From Paracoccaceae bacterium (GTDB lineage: Bacteria; Pseudomonadota; Alphaproteobacteria; Rhodobacterales; Rhodobacteraceae): a DNA stretch of 5,826 nt. Location: assembly GCA_002682975.1 (NCBI GenBank), contig NYSJ01000097.1:1-5826 (forward strand), read 5' to 3'. Below the pieces are notes generated by a model. It had not been told where the DNA came from. It searched no databases and worked only from the letters and a program-made list of their open reading frames with translations. A program made the translations under genes and the position numbers. Below, piece after piece: positions 1 through 4,878 of the stretch (the stretch's first letter is position 1; each line of letters starts with the position of its first letter).

Positions 1-1
1 C

Positions 2-115
2 ATTGGTGAAAATGCACAGCTCGAGATGTTTCAAGGTTGTGGTCATGGGCCGCACAGAGATGACCCAGAAGGTGCTGAAAGAGTGATGCGTTCTTTCCTG
101 GTTGATCACATCTAG
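2..115 (+). CDS. C-terminal fragment of an alpha/beta-hydrolase-like protein
   Basis: An open frame enters from the left edge and runs 37 codons to TAG at 113-115. The peptide contains GCGHGPHRDDPEGAE followed by a short amphipathic helix ending in RSFLVDHI. This matches the end of many alpha/beta-fold hydrolases, where the catalytic histidine lies in a G-x-G-H-x-P-H-x-x-x-P-E loop just before the last helix. The His in 'GHGPH' would be that residue. The nucleophile elbow and the acid lie outside the window, so substrate and subfamily cannot be given. No strong T-tracted terminator follows; the 204-bp gap to the next gene holds only weak GCCA/TGGC pairings. Confidence 0.6.
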   Translation: MGENAQLEMFQGCGHGPHRDDPEGAERVMRSFLVDHI

Positions 116-309
116 CAATATAGTTCTGAGCCATGGGGCAAAAATCCTTGGCATCCCAGGCCATTGCTTATTGTGTTGAAGTACACCTTTTACACTAGCA
201 ATAGATTATTAACGTTGTAAGCATGTAGTATTAATAATTGAGAATAGACAAGAACTATATTCTATGCCTGTTAAATTAATTATGATTTATCATTAATAAG
301 AACACAAAA

Positions 310-313
310 GGAG
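310..313 (+). promoter_or_regulatory. Ribosome binding site of the 89-residue ORF
   Basis: GGAG inside an AAAAGGAGAAG purine run lies 6 nt before the ATG at 320. It is the clearest Shine-Dalgarno in the left part of the window and fixes that start. The gap upstream (116-309) holds no convincing -35/-10 pair. Confidence 0.75.
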
Positions 314-319
314 AAGATA

Positions 320-589
320 ATGTTCGCTACTTTTACAGATTGGTCGATGGACGTTCCAGAAGAGGGTGTAAAAACTGCCTCAGAAATTTGGCCTGAAATG
401 CAAGCAGCGGGTGCGCTTAGCATGCGTATTGTAAAAACAGATGATACAGGCGCACGCAGTATGACTATGTGGCCTGATGAAGAAACTGCGCATAGAGCAA
501 TTCATGCAATGCGAGCTAAAGGAGCTGCTAAGTCTGGTGGTGAAATCATAGGCAGTGCGATGGGAACGGTTCTAGCCGAATTTGGTTAA
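320..589 (+). CDS. Small unassigned protein, possible dimeric alpha/beta-barrel fold
   Basis: An 89-residue soluble protein with a strong Shine-Dalgarno site and ATG start. I do not recognise a named family. The order of elements suggests a ferredoxin-like or ABM-type half barrel: a strand at residues 1-9 (MFATFTDWS), a helix at about 16-30 (VKTASEIWPEMQAAG), a strand pair around 34-50 (MRIVKTDD then ARSMTMWP), a helix at about 53-66 (EETAHRAIHAMRAKG), and a final strand near 80-88 (GTVLAEFG). Proteins of this fold are often stress-related or small-molecule enzymes, but no catalytic residue stands out here. There is no signal peptide, membrane segment or cysteine. It stands alone on the plus strand, convergent with the phosphodiesterase 48 bp downstream. 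The fold call is inferred from sequence pattern only; that it is a real gene is better supported. Confidence 0.75.
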   Translation: MFATFTDWSMDVPEEGVKTASEIWPEMQAAGALSMRIVKTDDTGARSMTMWPDEETAHRAIHAMRAKGAAKSGGEIIGSAMGTVLAEFG

Positions 590-637
590 TTATATAGAGT
601 TTCTGTTCTAATTAAGTTATTTCCAAGCTTTCATGTA

Positions 638-1429
638 TTATTTTTTAAGCCCGACATCCTCTGTTAAAAGTACTGGACTATCTTTTCCGAGAAGAAGCAA
701 ACCATACGCTCCAGGTTCGTCTACACTTGAGTCTGAATTTTCTCCATACAAGTCAAGCGGCATTTGATGGCATGGACTTTTTAGTACTGCGCATGGTTTG
801 CCGCCTGACGCACCCAAAATCGTCCGATGTACATGACCCGCAACAACCATGGAAACAGCTGGACTGGCACTTATGATATTGTTGAAACCATTACTATTAT
901 TCAATCCAATATTATCCATACCGGGAAAACCCGTAACAAAAGGCGGATGATGCATAGCTACTATAACGCTCTGGTCTCTTTTGTTTCTTAACTCAGCTTC
1001 AAGCCAACTTAAACGATGCTTACAAAGGTTGCCTCCATGATAAGGTGCAATTGTTGTGTCGTTAGTATCCATTAATATAACTGTATGATCACCAATAGTT
1101 ACGCTGTGCTGAATAAATCCATTTTTATTAGTGGCCGCTTCTGGAAAAATATTTTTGAAATTTGCCCGAAGATCGTGGTTGCCGATAGTCATATGCAAGG
1201 GCCAAGGCATATCGATAGTAGTTCTTTTAAAAAGTTCGTATTGTTCCTCTGTCCCGTCGTGTGTGAGGTCACCCATTAAGATTAGACCATCAGCATCTGG
1301 ATGGTTTTTAAATGCATGGGCTAAGCAAAGGCGGAAGCGTTCAATTGGATCAAGGCCAATAATTGTTTTTCCTGGACTTGTAATGTGGAGATCAGTCATG
1401 AAGATAAGTTTATGTGTAAAATTTTTCAT
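638..1429 (-). CDS. Calcineurin-like metallophosphodiesterase (GpdQ/CpdA-type)
   Basis: A 263-residue cytoplasmic metallophosphoesterase (PF00149 type). All dinuclear metal-site motifs are visible: D-L-H at residues 13-15, GDLTHDG at 53-59 with D54, GNHD at 83-86, MHHPP at 159-163, and GHVHR at 198-202. The putative ligands D13, H15, D54, N84, H160, H199 and H201 have nearly the same spacing as those known for Enterobacter GpdQ (D8, H10, D50, N80, H156, H195, H197), and the length is close to that enzyme's. The family cleaves phosphodiesters such as glycerophosphodiesters or 3',5'-cyclic nucleotides; sequence alone does not decide which. The start is supported by AAGG (CCTT at 1437-1440 on the plus strand) 7 nt before the ATG. 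There is no signal peptide. The upstream membrane protein on the same strand is 128 bp away, so the two are probably not tightly coupled. Confidence 0.9.
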   Translation of the reverse strand: MKNFTHKLIFMTDLHITSPGKTIIGLDPIERFRLCLAHAFKNHPDADGLILMGDLTHDGTEEQYELFKRTTIDMPWPLHMTIGNHDLRANFKNIFPEAATNKNGFIQHSVTIGDHTVILMDTNDTTIAPYHGGNLCKHRLSWLEAELRNKRDQSVIVAMHHPPFVTGFPGMDNIGLNNSNGFNNIISASPAVSMVVAGHVHRTILGASGGKPCAVLKSPCHQMPLDLYGENSDSSVDEPGAYGLLLLGKDSPVLLTEDVGLKK

Positions 1430-1557
1430 AAAGATACCTTATGGGCATAAGTTATTTCGTTAAAAACCTTTTAATTCTTATTAGATATATGGGCTAAATA
1501 ATCTATAATTAAGTAGTTTCCTTATACAAGGATTTTAGGCTCTACTAAATTTAACGT

Positions 1558-1971
1558 TCATGCCTGGTTAGCAGTGCGTTGCTTTCTTATGAATCTAAAT
1601 GATTGAACACAAATATAAGTATGAATCCCTCCAGATACTAATAGCACAAGTTTAGAGACGTCAGCCCAAAAACTTTGTGTTAAAAATTCACCATTAGTAA
1701 CACTTCTGAAAATATCTAAACCAGCAACGAAAATAATGAGGCCGAAAATAACAGCAATATGCATAAACAAGGACTTTTTACTTTTAAACAGTATGGCCGC
1801 AAAACCCGACAGGAATAATGGCAAGCCAAGAATGGACGGGATGAATGACGTCAAGGACTGGCTCTGGCTGATAATGCTAACAAATACTCCGAATAGTATC
1901 AAAAGTAGCCCAATTACTAAGGTAGTGCTTTCAGCTTTTTGACCCAAGAATTTGAATTCACTATTTTCCAT
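1558..1971 (-). CDS. Unassigned four-helix integral membrane protein
   Basis: A 137-residue hydrophobic protein, not recognised. Four likely membrane helices lie at about residues 17-36, 43-62, 69-88 and 105-124. The short N-terminal segment (MENSEFKFLGQKAE) is hydrophilic. The loop after helix 2 (KSKKS) and the C-terminal tail (RFIRKQR) are basic, which by the positive-inside rule puts both ends in the cytoplasm. There are no catalytic or metal-binding motifs. The start is supported by AGAAGG (plus-strand 1980-1985) 8 nt before the ATG. It is the upstream member of a same-strand pair with the phosphodiesterase, but the 128-bp gap argues against an obligate operon. It diverges from the small ORF beginning near 2048, and the 76-bp region between them would hold both promoters. 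A perfect TATAAT occurs on each strand there, though the minus-strand copy sits too close to the ribosome binding site to be convincing. Confidence 0.75.
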   Translation of the reverse strand: MENSEFKFLGQKAESTTLVIGLLLILFGVFVSIISQSQSLTSFIPSILGLPLFLSGFAAILFKSKKSLFMHIAVIFGLIIFVAGLDIFRSVTNGEFLTQSFWADVSKLVLLVSGGIHTYICVQSFRFIRKQRTANQA

Positions 1972-2022
1972 TATTTATGCCTTCTCTAATTATATTCAAA
2001 TCTATTAGCCTAAGCTAGTTAC

Positions 2023-2028
2023 TATAAT
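2023..2028 (+). promoter_or_regulatory. Possible -10 element upstream of the small Cys-containing ORF
   Basis: A perfect TATAAT, with no good -35 at 16-18 bp spacing. Initiation about 7 nt downstream would put the transcript start near 2035 and leave only about 13 nt before the proposed ATT start at 2048, so the message would be nearly leaderless. That agrees with the absence of a Shine-Dalgarno there, but in DNA this AT-rich such a hexamer can arise by chance. Confidence 0.3.
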
Positions 2029-2047
2029 TTGAATTAAAAACAATATC

Positions 2048-2248
2048 ATTTATGATTATTTTGAAATTCCCGAAAACATCACACTTATAGCCACAGAGCC
2101 TACTTGTCACGAGTCAGATTGTCCTCCAGTAGAGAAAGTTATTACCGCCCATAAAGAAGATGGTACAATAGAAACATGGCGTATTGCAAAACGTATTGAT
2201 GATATTGAAGGTAACGATATCTTAGCTGTCAGGGACGCTCTTGAATAA
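2048..2248 (+). CDS. Small Cys-containing protein with non-canonical (ATT?) start, or 5'-damaged gene
   Basis: The frame is open from 2033 (after TGA at 2030-2032) to TAA at 2246-2248. Taken from ATT at 2048 it encodes 66 residues. The sequence looks coding: EPTCHESDCPPVEKV, then an acidic-basic segment with ETWRIAKRIDDIEG and ending VRDALE. Two cysteines in C-H-E-S-D-C-P-P could bind metal or form a disulfide. No ATG, GTG, TTG or CTG occurs anywhere in this frame. An ATG at 2052 is one base out of frame and stops after 12 codons. Either the gene uses ATT (or ATC/ATA), or an indel has removed its original start. There is no Shine-Dalgarno upstream. It precedes the DUF1289 gene by 35 nt on the same strand and is probably cotranscribed with it. 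I recognise no named family. Confidence 0.55.
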   Translation: MYDYFEIPENITLIATEPTCHESDCPPVEKVITAHKEDGTIETWRIAKRIDDIEGNDILAVRDALE

Positions 2249-2272
2249 GCAGACTTGGTAAAAACTAAGCAT

Positions 2273-2277
2273 AAGGA
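2273..2277 (+). promoter_or_regulatory. Ribosome binding site fixing the GTG start of the DUF1289 gene
   Basis: AAGGA lies 6 nt before GTG at 2284. No in-frame ATG is available before the conserved first cysteine, so this site decides the start. Confidence 0.75.
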
Positions 2278-2283
2278 CAAAAA

Positions 2284-2469
2284 GTGAAAAAACGTAAAAG
2301 TCCATGTATCGATATATGTGATTTTTCAGGGCAGAATGGATGGTGTTTGGGTTGTGGCCGTACCAGATCAGAATGTCAGCGATGGAAAAAAATGAAGCCC
2401 TATGAAACAAATATTCTTGAGAAGGAAATAATTAAAAGAATGTCTCATCTAAGAAGAACTGAAAGATGA
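2284..2469 (+). CDS. DUF1289 family small cysteine protein
   Basis: A 61-residue protein starting at GTG. The N-terminal half holds the family signature: PCIDIC (C8, C12), then a Gly/Trp turn, then WCLGCGRTRSE (C21, C24), followed by a tryptophan and a basic helix (QRWKKMKP). Four cysteines spaced C-x3-C and C-x2-C suggest a zinc or iron-sulfur site, but the family's function is not established. C31 is a fifth cysteine outside the two paired motifs. The C-terminal helix (about 41-60) is charged, with a basic end. Length is normal for DUF1289, which usually consists of this module with a short tail. It follows the 66-residue Cys-containing ORF by 35 nt, so the two probably share a transcript. 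After its stop comes the 492-bp gene-free region. Confidence 0.88.
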   Translation: MKKRKSPCIDICDFSGQNGWCLGCGRTRSECQRWKKMKPYETNILEKEIIKRMSHLRRTER

Positions 2470-2561
2470 TAGCGTTCTTCTTGTAAGGGCCTTGCACGAA
2501 TCGATATTATGATAATTTGATTAGAATTTACCTTCACATTTGTACTTTTTGTGAATTGAAT

Positions 2562-2603
2562 TGGGGATAAGTGCAGTTTTATTGAGGATAACTCTGTGGG
2601 AAG
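2562..2603 (+). other. Cluster of DnaA-box-like 9-mers
   Basis: TGGGGATAA (2562-2570) and TGAGGATAA (2583-2591) each differ by one base from TGTGGATAA, the complement of the DnaA-box consensus TTATCCACA. A third degenerate copy, TGTGGGAAG (2595-2603, three mismatches), follows the second after CTC. That 9-3-9 arrangement is the same as in tandem DnaA-box doublets of known origins. The flank is AT-rich. None of the neighbours is a usual alphaproteobacterial origin gene (hemE, dnaA, parAB, gidA), so an actual origin is doubtful. Confidence 0.25.
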
Positions 2604-2615
2604 ATTTCTTTTGAT

Positions 2616-2643
2616 TTGAATAACATAATTTGTGTTTTATAAA
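2616..2643 (+). promoter_or_regulatory. Candidate promoter of the 2650-2870 RNA
   Basis: TTGAAT (2616-2621, four of six to TTGACA) and TATAAA (2638-2643, five of six to TATAAT) are separated by 16 bp. Transcription would begin near 2650, at the boundary between AT-rich and GC-richer DNA. It drives no protein gene, since the next plus-strand gene is more than 2 kb away. Confidence 0.35.
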
Positions 2644-2649
2644 GGTAGT

Positions 2650-2870
2650 AAGCTAGTTGGGGGGAAAGTAATTCATTACTGCCACCATCGAGACAGAAGC
2701 TGGCAAGGGCTTGGAAGTTTACTTCCATTCTCCGCTACGGTTTCGGCATTCTGGTAGATGTAAGTCATCCAAAATGCGGATATGTAGGGTGACCTATATT
2801 GAGGTTTTGATTTTCCCGATTGGTTTGCATAGGCGTCGCTAGATTTATCTAGGGACGCCTATGTATTTCT
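2650..2870 (+). ncRNA. Candidate independent structured small RNA (unassigned)
   Basis: A promoter-like pair ends at 2643 and a strong hairpin ends at 2863, bounding about 215-220 nt with many local helices. These are: GGTAGTAA (2644-2651) with TTACTGCC (one wobble) or, alternatively, AGTAAT/ATTACT (2667-2680); CAAG/CTTG (2704-2713); GGAAGT/ACTTCC (2713-2726); a longer stem 2746-2777 built from GCATT/AATGC, TGG/CCA and ATG/CAT with loop TAAGT; TAGG-GTGA-CCTA (2785-2796), whose GTGA loop fits the GNRA class; and the terminal palindrome 2828-2863. GC is about 48% over 2681-2800 against about 30% just upstream. I see no 4.5S, tmRNA (no T-arm or tag), RNase P, 6S or known riboswitch signature. 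A decayed repeat element is the main alternative. Structure was judged by eye without folding energies. Confidence 0.38.
2828..2863. terminator. 36-bp near-perfect palindrome, likely terminal hairpin
   Basis: Ten perfect outer pairs (CATAGGCGTC with GACGCCTATG), one G-G mismatch, six inner pairs (CTAGAT with ATCTAG) and a TT tip give 16 paired positions out of 18. On the plus strand it is followed by TATTTCT (2864-2870), a modest T-rich tail that suits a Rho-independent terminator for the RNA candidate. On the minus strand no T-tract follows. Lying between convergent genes, it could also act as a transcription barrier or as a protein-binding palindrome. Confidence 0.45.
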
Positions 2871-2961
2871 AACGGATAATCATTTTCATACTATGAAGAA
2901 AGTACTAACGCAGAACATGTCTGCAAATTGGGAAGTAACAGTTAATTTTTAAAATATGAAC

Positions 2962-3402
2962 TTAGTTACCTACACCCATTTTAATTCGTGGCCCCCAGGT
3001 TGTGCCTAAAATCATGAGCAAAACTACTAATGTAAGAAGTACTGATGGTATGTCAGCAAACATCGGTGGTTCCATTAAATAATCGCCACTAGTAATACCG
3101 GAGTTTTGAAGCCAAGCAGTTCCCTGAATTGATAGGCTGGTGCCACTTTCTTGTACCTCCGCTAATCTGGCTGCTGTATTAGTATCAAACAGGACTCTCC
3201 ATCCTGCTAATTGAAGGCTAAAAAAGGCAACAAAAAGACCAAAAATTGATGTTAATATTTTTGCAGCTATATTTCCTCCGGACTCATTAGTAACTCTGGC
3301 CGCTCTAAGTGCAATGAATATTAATATCGCTAAAGCAACCATAAACATAGCATTGTTAATGTAATTTAAGTTGTTAATTTCTAATATTTCAAATTCACTC
3401 AT
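2962..3402 (-). CDS. Unassigned three-helix membrane protein, second gene of GYD operon
   Basis: A 146-residue protein, not recognised. Helices are likely at about residues 17-35, 47-67 and 117-135. Between helices 2 and 3 lies a polar stretch of about 50 residues (about 68-116) containing RVLFDTNTAARLAEV and the Gly/Ser-rich ITSGDY. The basic segment after helix 1 (ALRAARV) puts the helix 1-2 loop in the cytoplasm, so the N-terminus and the polar stretch would face the periplasm and the short C-terminal tail (PRIKMG) the cytoplasm. The ribosome site GGTGAG (plus-strand 3412-3417) ends 9 nt before the ATG and sits in the 15-nt gap after the GYD gene's stop, which supports translation from a shared mRNA. 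No catalytic motif is visible. Function is unknown; the tight pairing suggests it works with the GYD protein. Confidence 0.75.
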   Translation of the reverse strand: MSEFEILEINNLNYINNAMFMVALAILIFIALRAARVTNESGGNIAAKILTSIFGLFVAFFSLQLAGWRVLFDTNTAARLAEVQESGTSLSIQGTAWLQNSGITSGDYLMEPPMFADIPSVLLTLVVLLMILGTTWGPRIKMGVGN

Positions 3403-3417
3403 TTTGATTTTCTCACC

Positions 3418-3747
3418 TTATGATTTGGGAACGGTATATGAAACTTCTGGTATTTTCTTAGATGAGGTAACTAACTCTGCCCCCGTCCAGCAGGTAACAG
3501 TCTTAATATCACTAACTGCTCCTCCAAGATATGCAGACATCACAAGGGCCATGTAGTCAGTTTGCTTTTCAAAGTTACTGATCACGACAACTTCATAGTC
3601 TTGACCAATCAGGCCATAATAACCTAGAAACTGTCCTCCAGAACTTTCTACAGCGGCCTTAAGATTTGTTGTTCGATCTTCACCATTTCTCATTATACTC
3701 ATGGCGACCTCTTCTTTATAATTTACATAAGTCATTCTAACAGTCAT
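3418..3747 (-). CDS. GYD-domain protein
   Basis: A 109-residue soluble protein that fits the GYD family of small alpha/beta (ferredoxin-like) proteins. It has an N-terminal strand (MTVRMTYVNY), a helix at about 18-35 (MRNGEDRTTNLKAAVES), the usual Gly-rich turn with two strands (GGQFLGYYGLIGQDYEVVVISNFE, residues 37-60 in outline), a helix at 62-73 (QTDYMALVMSAY), then a strand at 80-87 (DIKTVTCW). The position where the family has Gly-Tyr-Asp is here Gly-Gln-Asp-Tyr (48-51), so the name-giving motif is altered. Family function is unknown. The ATG start is supported by GGAG (plus-strand CTCC at 3755-3758) 7 nt upstream. It is the first gene of a pair with the membrane protein 15 nt downstream. 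A nested inverted repeat lies 48-88 bp upstream of its start. Confidence 0.72.
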   Translation of the reverse strand: MTVRMTYVNYKEEVAMSIMRNGEDRTTNLKAAVESSGGQFLGYYGLIGQDYEVVVISNFEKQTDYMALVMSAYLGGAVSDIKTVTCWTGAELVTSSKKIPEVSYTVPKS

Positions 3748-3794
3748 TTTAATTCTCCGATTTTTTTATGAAACTAATGAGAATAAAAACGAAT

Positions 3795-3835
3795 ATTTGA
3801 ACAAGTACAGTAAGTGTACTTTTCTATATTCAAAT
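3795..3835. promoter_or_regulatory. Nested inverted repeat upstream of the GYD operon
   Basis: Two perfect 7-bp arm pairs are nested. The outer pair is ATTTGAA (3795-3801) with TTCAAAT (3829-3835); the inner pair is AAGTACA (3803-3809) with TGTACTT (3815-3821) around a 5-nt loop. The right side carries seven extra bases between the arms. It sits in the 104-bp gap after the permease stop and before the GYD start. It could be a weak terminator for the permease or an operator for the GYD operon; there is no good T-tract directly after it on the minus strand, which favours the operator reading slightly. Confidence 0.4.
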
Positions 3836-3851
3836 TAATCAAAGAGTTTTT

Positions 3852-4721
3852 CTATGCCATTTCCGTAAATTTAATGGAAAAAAAATAAACTAGGGCTGAA
3901 ATGACGATAGCTCCACCTAAGATTGTTAAAAGTTGGGGGCTTTCACTTATAAAAACCCATACCCATAAAGGTCCCAATATTGTTTCTAAAAGCATAATAA
4001 TACTGACGTTTGATGCAGGCGTCACTCTTGCGGCTTTAGATAGTAATATGAATGATATAGGAAGAATTATTAATCCCGTTATTGATATATAGAACAAACT
4101 ATTTGGCTTAATTTCCAAGGCACTTGGCCAAAAAGAAAATGCTATAAGCCCGCAAATTATTCCACCCGTTCCTAGGGCGAGGGGGAATGCTACATCTTTG
4201 TCTTTTCTTATAATAACGAAATTACAGGCTAAACTAAAAGCAACTACAAGGCCACATAGACCGCCAAGAGCTGTTGAGCGATTATATAAGTCATTTGATT
4301 TAACATCACCAACTGCCGATAGTCCTACGCCCAAAAATACCACAATTACGATCAGCCAAGTTTTAAAATCTACCACTTCCTTAAGTACTATGGCTCCCAA
4401 AATAATCGAGAATACCGGGACGGTTGCCACTGCAATTAGAACAATCGCTACAGGAGCCAAGAAAATACCATATGCAAAACAAAAAACATTTGCCATTTGA
4501 ACTAAAATAAGGGCCAAGAAGCTTTTACGCCATATTTTTGGTTTCACCTCACTTCTAGGCCAAATAAATGGTAAAAGGCCTATTAAAAAGAAAATACTGC
4601 CGCCCTGAGTTGCCCGCCAAGCTACCATTTCCCCGCCACTGAGCTCAGATAACCGCATAAATAGTGCATCAGGTGTTAAAATTAACGTACCCAAAAGCGC
4701 CAGAAAAATCCCAGGATTCAA
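3852..4721 (-). CDS. EamA/DMT-family permease
   Basis: A 289-residue inner-membrane protein with about ten hydrophobic helices arranged as two EamA repeats (about residues 5-135 and 152-282). Each repeat ends in the family's characteristic block: PVAIVLIAVATVPVFSII with a following LKE in the first half, and ARVTPASNVSIIML followed by ILGPLWVWV and a SE dipeptide in the second. Full length is normal for the family. These carriers export or import metabolites such as amino acids or nucleotide sugars; the substrate cannot be read from sequence. The start is TTG: no ATG or GTG lies in frame before the first helix, and a later Met (residue 22) would remove it. A weak GGA (plus-strand 4731-4733) lies 9 nt upstream. 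It diverges from the methyltransferase across about 157 bp. Confidence 0.88.
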   Translation of the reverse strand: MNPGIFLALLGTLILTPDALFMRLSELSGGEMVAWRATQGGSIFFLIGLLPFIWPRSEVKPKIWRKSFLALILVQMANVFCFAYGIFLAPVAIVLIAVATVPVFSIILGAIVLKEVVDFKTWLIVIVVFLGVGLSAVGDVKSNDLYNRSTALGGLCGLVVAFSLACNFVIIRKDKDVAFPLALGTGGIICGLIAFSFWPSALEIKPNSLFYISITGLIILPISFILLSKAARVTPASNVSIIMLLETILGPLWVWVFISESPQLLTILGGAIVISALVYFFSIKFTEMA

Positions 4722-4863
4722 TTTTACATGTCCAGTTCAGAAATATTTTATATTGTTCGTTAAACTGTATAATTGGATACATCGTATTTTGAACTTTTTC
4801 TAGCGCGTTATTGAATAATAAAATTTCTTAACTTAACTTACTCTGAAATATAGATAAAAACTA

Positions 4864-4870
4864 AAAAGAG
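4864..4870 (+). promoter_or_regulatory. Ribosome binding site that favours ATG 4879
   Basis: AAAAGAG ends 8 nt before ATG at 4879. An alternative GTG at 4870 overlaps this purine run and has no Shine-Dalgarno of its own, so it adds three unlikely residues (MFT). Confidence 0.6.
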
Positions 4871-4878
4871 TGTTCACT

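Larger units (their letters stand above)
2470..2961. other. 492-bp gene-free gap between convergent genes
   Basis: Both flanking genes end here, so leader or riboswitch roles for them are excluded. The content falls in three parts. About 2480-2640 is roughly 30% GC and holds DnaA-box-like 9-mers and a promoter-like pair. About 2650-2800 is roughly 48% GC and rich in short hairpins. About 2828-2863 is a long palindrome. The last 90 bp (2870-2961) is AT-rich with a weak hairpin at 2910-2924 (GCAGA/TCTGC), possibly a terminator for the minus-strand operon. Reading frames are open for up to 56 codons on the plus strand (2672-2839) and 49 on the minus strand (2579-2728), but neither has a good start signal or a recognisable protein. 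Confidence 0.8.

Noticed and set aside
130..163. GCCA / TGGC / GCCA arms that could form alternative hairpins after the hydrolase stop
   Set aside because: The stems are only 4 bp and there is no clear T-tract; too weak to call a terminator or attenuator.
116..319. Promoter for the 89-residue ORF
   Set aside because: Hexamers such as TTGAGA (238-243) and TATATT (256-261) exist, but the spacing is wrong (12 bp); no defensible pair found.
587..616. TTAATTA / TAATTAA inverted repeat between convergent genes
   Set aside because: The stem is A/T only, with a 16-nt loop; expected by chance in this DNA.
1131..1463. 110-codon plus-strand ORF
   Set aside because: Lies opposite the metallophosphodiesterase, which has complete catalytic motifs; no coding character of its own.
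1512..1546. AGTAG / TCCTT / AAGGA / CTACT nested repeat in the 1430-1557 gap
   Set aside because: Arms are 5 bp with asymmetric spacing; possible weak hairpin but not distinguishable from chance.
2222..2410. 62-codon minus-strand ORF
   Set aside because: Antisense to the DUF1289 gene, whose cysteine motifs are clear.
2579..2728. 49-residue minus-strand ORF starting MEVNFQALAS
   Set aside because: No ribosome site; overlaps the hairpin region and AT-rich flank; likely chance.
2672..2839. 56 open codons on the plus strand within the gene-free gap
   Set aside because: Lacks a start with a ribosome site and gives no recognisable protein; all three frames are similarly arbitrary and hairpins dominate.
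2640..2870. tmRNA, 4.5S RNA, 6S RNA, RNase P, group II intron domain V or cobalamin riboswitch
   Set aside because: None of the hallmark sequences I know for these (T-arm and tag, GGAAGGAAGC loop, P4 core, domain V stem, B12-box context) is present.
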